Shown piece after piece: positions 4,220 through 5,420 of a stretch of 5,420 nt of DNA. The position numbers and the translations under genes were made by a program. This DNA is from Acidimicrobiia bacterium. GTDB taxonomy: Bacteria > Actinomycetota > Acidimicrobiia > Spongiisociales > JAENVV01. Location of the stretch: assembly GCA_020352575.1 (NCBI GenBank), contig CP070681.1, forward strand, positions 177,624-183,043. Reading direction: 5' to 3'. Each line of letters starts with the position of its first letter. Position 1 is the stretch's first letter. A model generated the notes under the pieces. It was not told where the DNA came from, did no database searches, and saw only the letters and a list, made by a program, of their open reading frames with translations.

Positions 4220-5420
4220 GGCGACCTCCTGGATCTCGAAGAGCTCGATCACGTCGCCCTCCTTGATGTCGTTGTACGACCCGAGCCCGATACCGCACTC
4301 GTAGCCCGAGGCCACCTCGCGCACATCGTCCTTGAACCGGCGCAGCGTCTCGACGCTCCCGGTATGGATGACGACGCCCTCCCGGAGGAGCCGGGCGCGC
4401 GCGCCGCGGGTGACGACACCCTCGGTGATGTACGAGCCGGCGATGTTGCCGAAACGCGGCACCTTGAACACCTCTCGGACCTCAGCCGATCCGAGGACGA
4501 CCTCCACCTCATCCGGAGCCAACTGGCCGACGAGGAGTTGCTCAACCTCGTCGAGGAGCTCATAGATGATCGTGTAGGTGCGGATCTCGATCCCCTTCTC
4601 CTCGCCGGCACGGCGGGCCTTGGGGTCGGGGCGCACGTTGAAGCCGATGACGACGGACTCCGTCACCTCGGCGAGCGAGATGTCGTTCTCGGTGATCCCG
4701 CCCACCGCGCCGTGGGTGATCGTGATCTTCCCGCCCTCGCGACCGATCTTGGCGATCGAGTCACGAATGGCTTCGAGCGAGCCGTGGGCGTCCGCCTTGA
4801 TGACGAGTCGCAGCTCGGCTTCGTCCCCCGTGCGCAGCGTCTCGAGCAGCTGCGTGAGACGTTCCCGAGCCGTTGGCACGACGAGGTTCTGCGCACGCTG
4901 CTCCTCGAGGGCGCGGTCCGCGATCTTGCGGGCCTCGCGTTCGTTCTTGGGCACCTCGAAGGCATCACCGGCTGTGGGGACGTCACCCCACCCGAGCACG
5001 AGGGCCGGGGTGGACGGGCCGGCTGACTTCATCCGCTCGCCGGTGTGGTCCTGCATGGCACGGACCCGCCCACTCACGATCCCCGTCACGAGGGCGTCTC
5101 CCTGCTTGAGGGTGCCCGACTGGACGATGACCGTTGCGACGGGACCGAGGCCCTGGTCGAGCCGGGCCTCGATGATCACTCCCGACGTCTTGGCCCTCGG
5201 GAGCCCCTTCAACTCCTCGAGCTCGGCGACGAGCGCAATCACTTCGAGGAGGTTGTCGAGGCCCTCGCCCTTGAGCGCCGAGATCTCGACCGATGGCACC
5301 TCGCCACCGAGCTCCTCGACCACGATCTCGTGCTCGGTGAGCTTGGCACGGACCGAGTAGGGGTCAGCACCGGGCATGTCCATCTTGTTGATGGCAACGA
5401 TGATCGGTACACCGGCAGCC
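4211..5420 (-). CDS. infB: Translation initiation factor IF-2, C-terminal part (cut by window edge)
   Basis: IF-2 is the GTPase that delivers fMet-tRNA to the 30S P site and promotes 50S joining. The window holds the last 402 codons. The N-terminal region and G1-G3 motifs lie outside to the right. Visible are NKMD (residues 11-14 of the visible part, G4 guanine specificity), SALKG (47-51, G5), and the EF-Tu-like beta-barrel with LDQGLGPVATVIVQSGTL (87-104). The IF-2-specific domain carries KADAHGSLEAI (188-198) and HGAVGGITENDI (206-217). The C-terminal fMet-tRNA-binding barrel shows GSAEVREVFKVPRFGNIAGS (280-299), LRRFKDDV (339-346), ECGIGLGSYNDIKEGDVIE (354-372) and ends FEIQEVART. The TAG stop is at 4211-4213. 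The frame continues open through the right edge; the ATG at 5383 is internal, not a start. It heads the visible operon, 22 nt before rbfA. Confidence 0.98.
   Translation of the reverse strand, partial: AAGVPIIVAINKMDMPGADPYSVRAKLTEHEIVVEELGGEVPSVEISALKGEGLDNLLEVIALVAELEELKGLPRAKTSGVIIEARLDQGLGPVATVIVQSGTLKQGDALVTGIVSGRVRAMQDHTGERMKSAGPSTPALVLGWGDVPTAGDAFEVPKNEREARKIADRALEEQRAQNLVVPTARERLTQLLETLRTGDEAELRLVIKADAHGSLEAIRDSIAKIGREGGKITITHGAVGGITENDISLAEVTESVVIGFNVRPDPKARRAGEEKGIEIRTYTIIYELLDEVEQLLVGQLAPDEVEVVLGSAEVREVFKVPRFGNIAGSYITEGVVTRGARARLLREGVVIHTGSVETLRRFKDDVREVASGYECGIGLGSYNDIKEGDVIELFEIQEVART

Noticed and set aside
4058..5026. 322-codon plus-strand open frame antisense to rbfA and infB
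   Set aside because: It is the complement of well-identified genes in a high-GC genome, where long antisense frames are common. The product has no recognisable family features.

Overview
The window is a high-GC bacterial chromosome segment. It carries the conserved translation and RNA-metabolism cluster infB-rbfA-truB-ribF-rpsO-pnp, read right to left on the minus strand. GC-rich codon use, GTG starts on rbfA, truB and pnp, and protein sequences resembling actinobacterial orthologues suggest an actinomycetote, possibly of the Acidimicrobiia type. That placement is inference; no phylogenetic test was possible.

Layout from right to left: the C-terminal 402 codons of infB (translation initiation factor IF-2) enter from the right edge. 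A 22-nt gap leads to rbfA (ribosome-binding factor A). Its stop codon shares one base with the GTG of truB (tRNA pseudouridine-55 synthase), and truB overlaps ribF (riboflavin kinase/FAD synthetase) in an ATGA junction. These four genes look like one translationally coupled transcript. Left of ribF, a small Rid-superfamily gene lies on the opposite strand, from 1655 to 2032. Its 3' end overlaps that of ribF by 11 nt and its 5' end faces rpsO (ribosomal protein S15) across a 104-bp gap. After rpsO come a strong hairpin and a 173-nt structured spacer. The first 373 codons of pnp (polynucleotide phosphorylase) then run off the left edge.

The genes join translation initiation (IF-2), 30S maturation (RbfA, S15), tRNA modification (TruB), flavin cofactor synthesis (RibF) and RNA decay (PNPase). 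This is an ordinary housekeeping grouping. I see no mobile element, CRISPR array, tRNA gene or obviously new multigene system.

The points worth a second look are small-scale. (1) The opposite-strand Rid gene splits the cluster, so readthrough from ribF to rpsO would be antisense to it. (2) Three GCACC/GGTGC repeats at the infB-rbfA junction could alternately hide and expose the rbfA ribosome-binding site. (3) The rpsO leader has two mutually exclusive hairpins and no Shine-Dalgarno sequence. (4) The Rid protein lacks the arginine needed by archetypal RidA deaminases. (5) The rpsO-pnp spacer holds several hairpins, an arrangement that recalls the processed and autoregulated spacer of enterobacteria.
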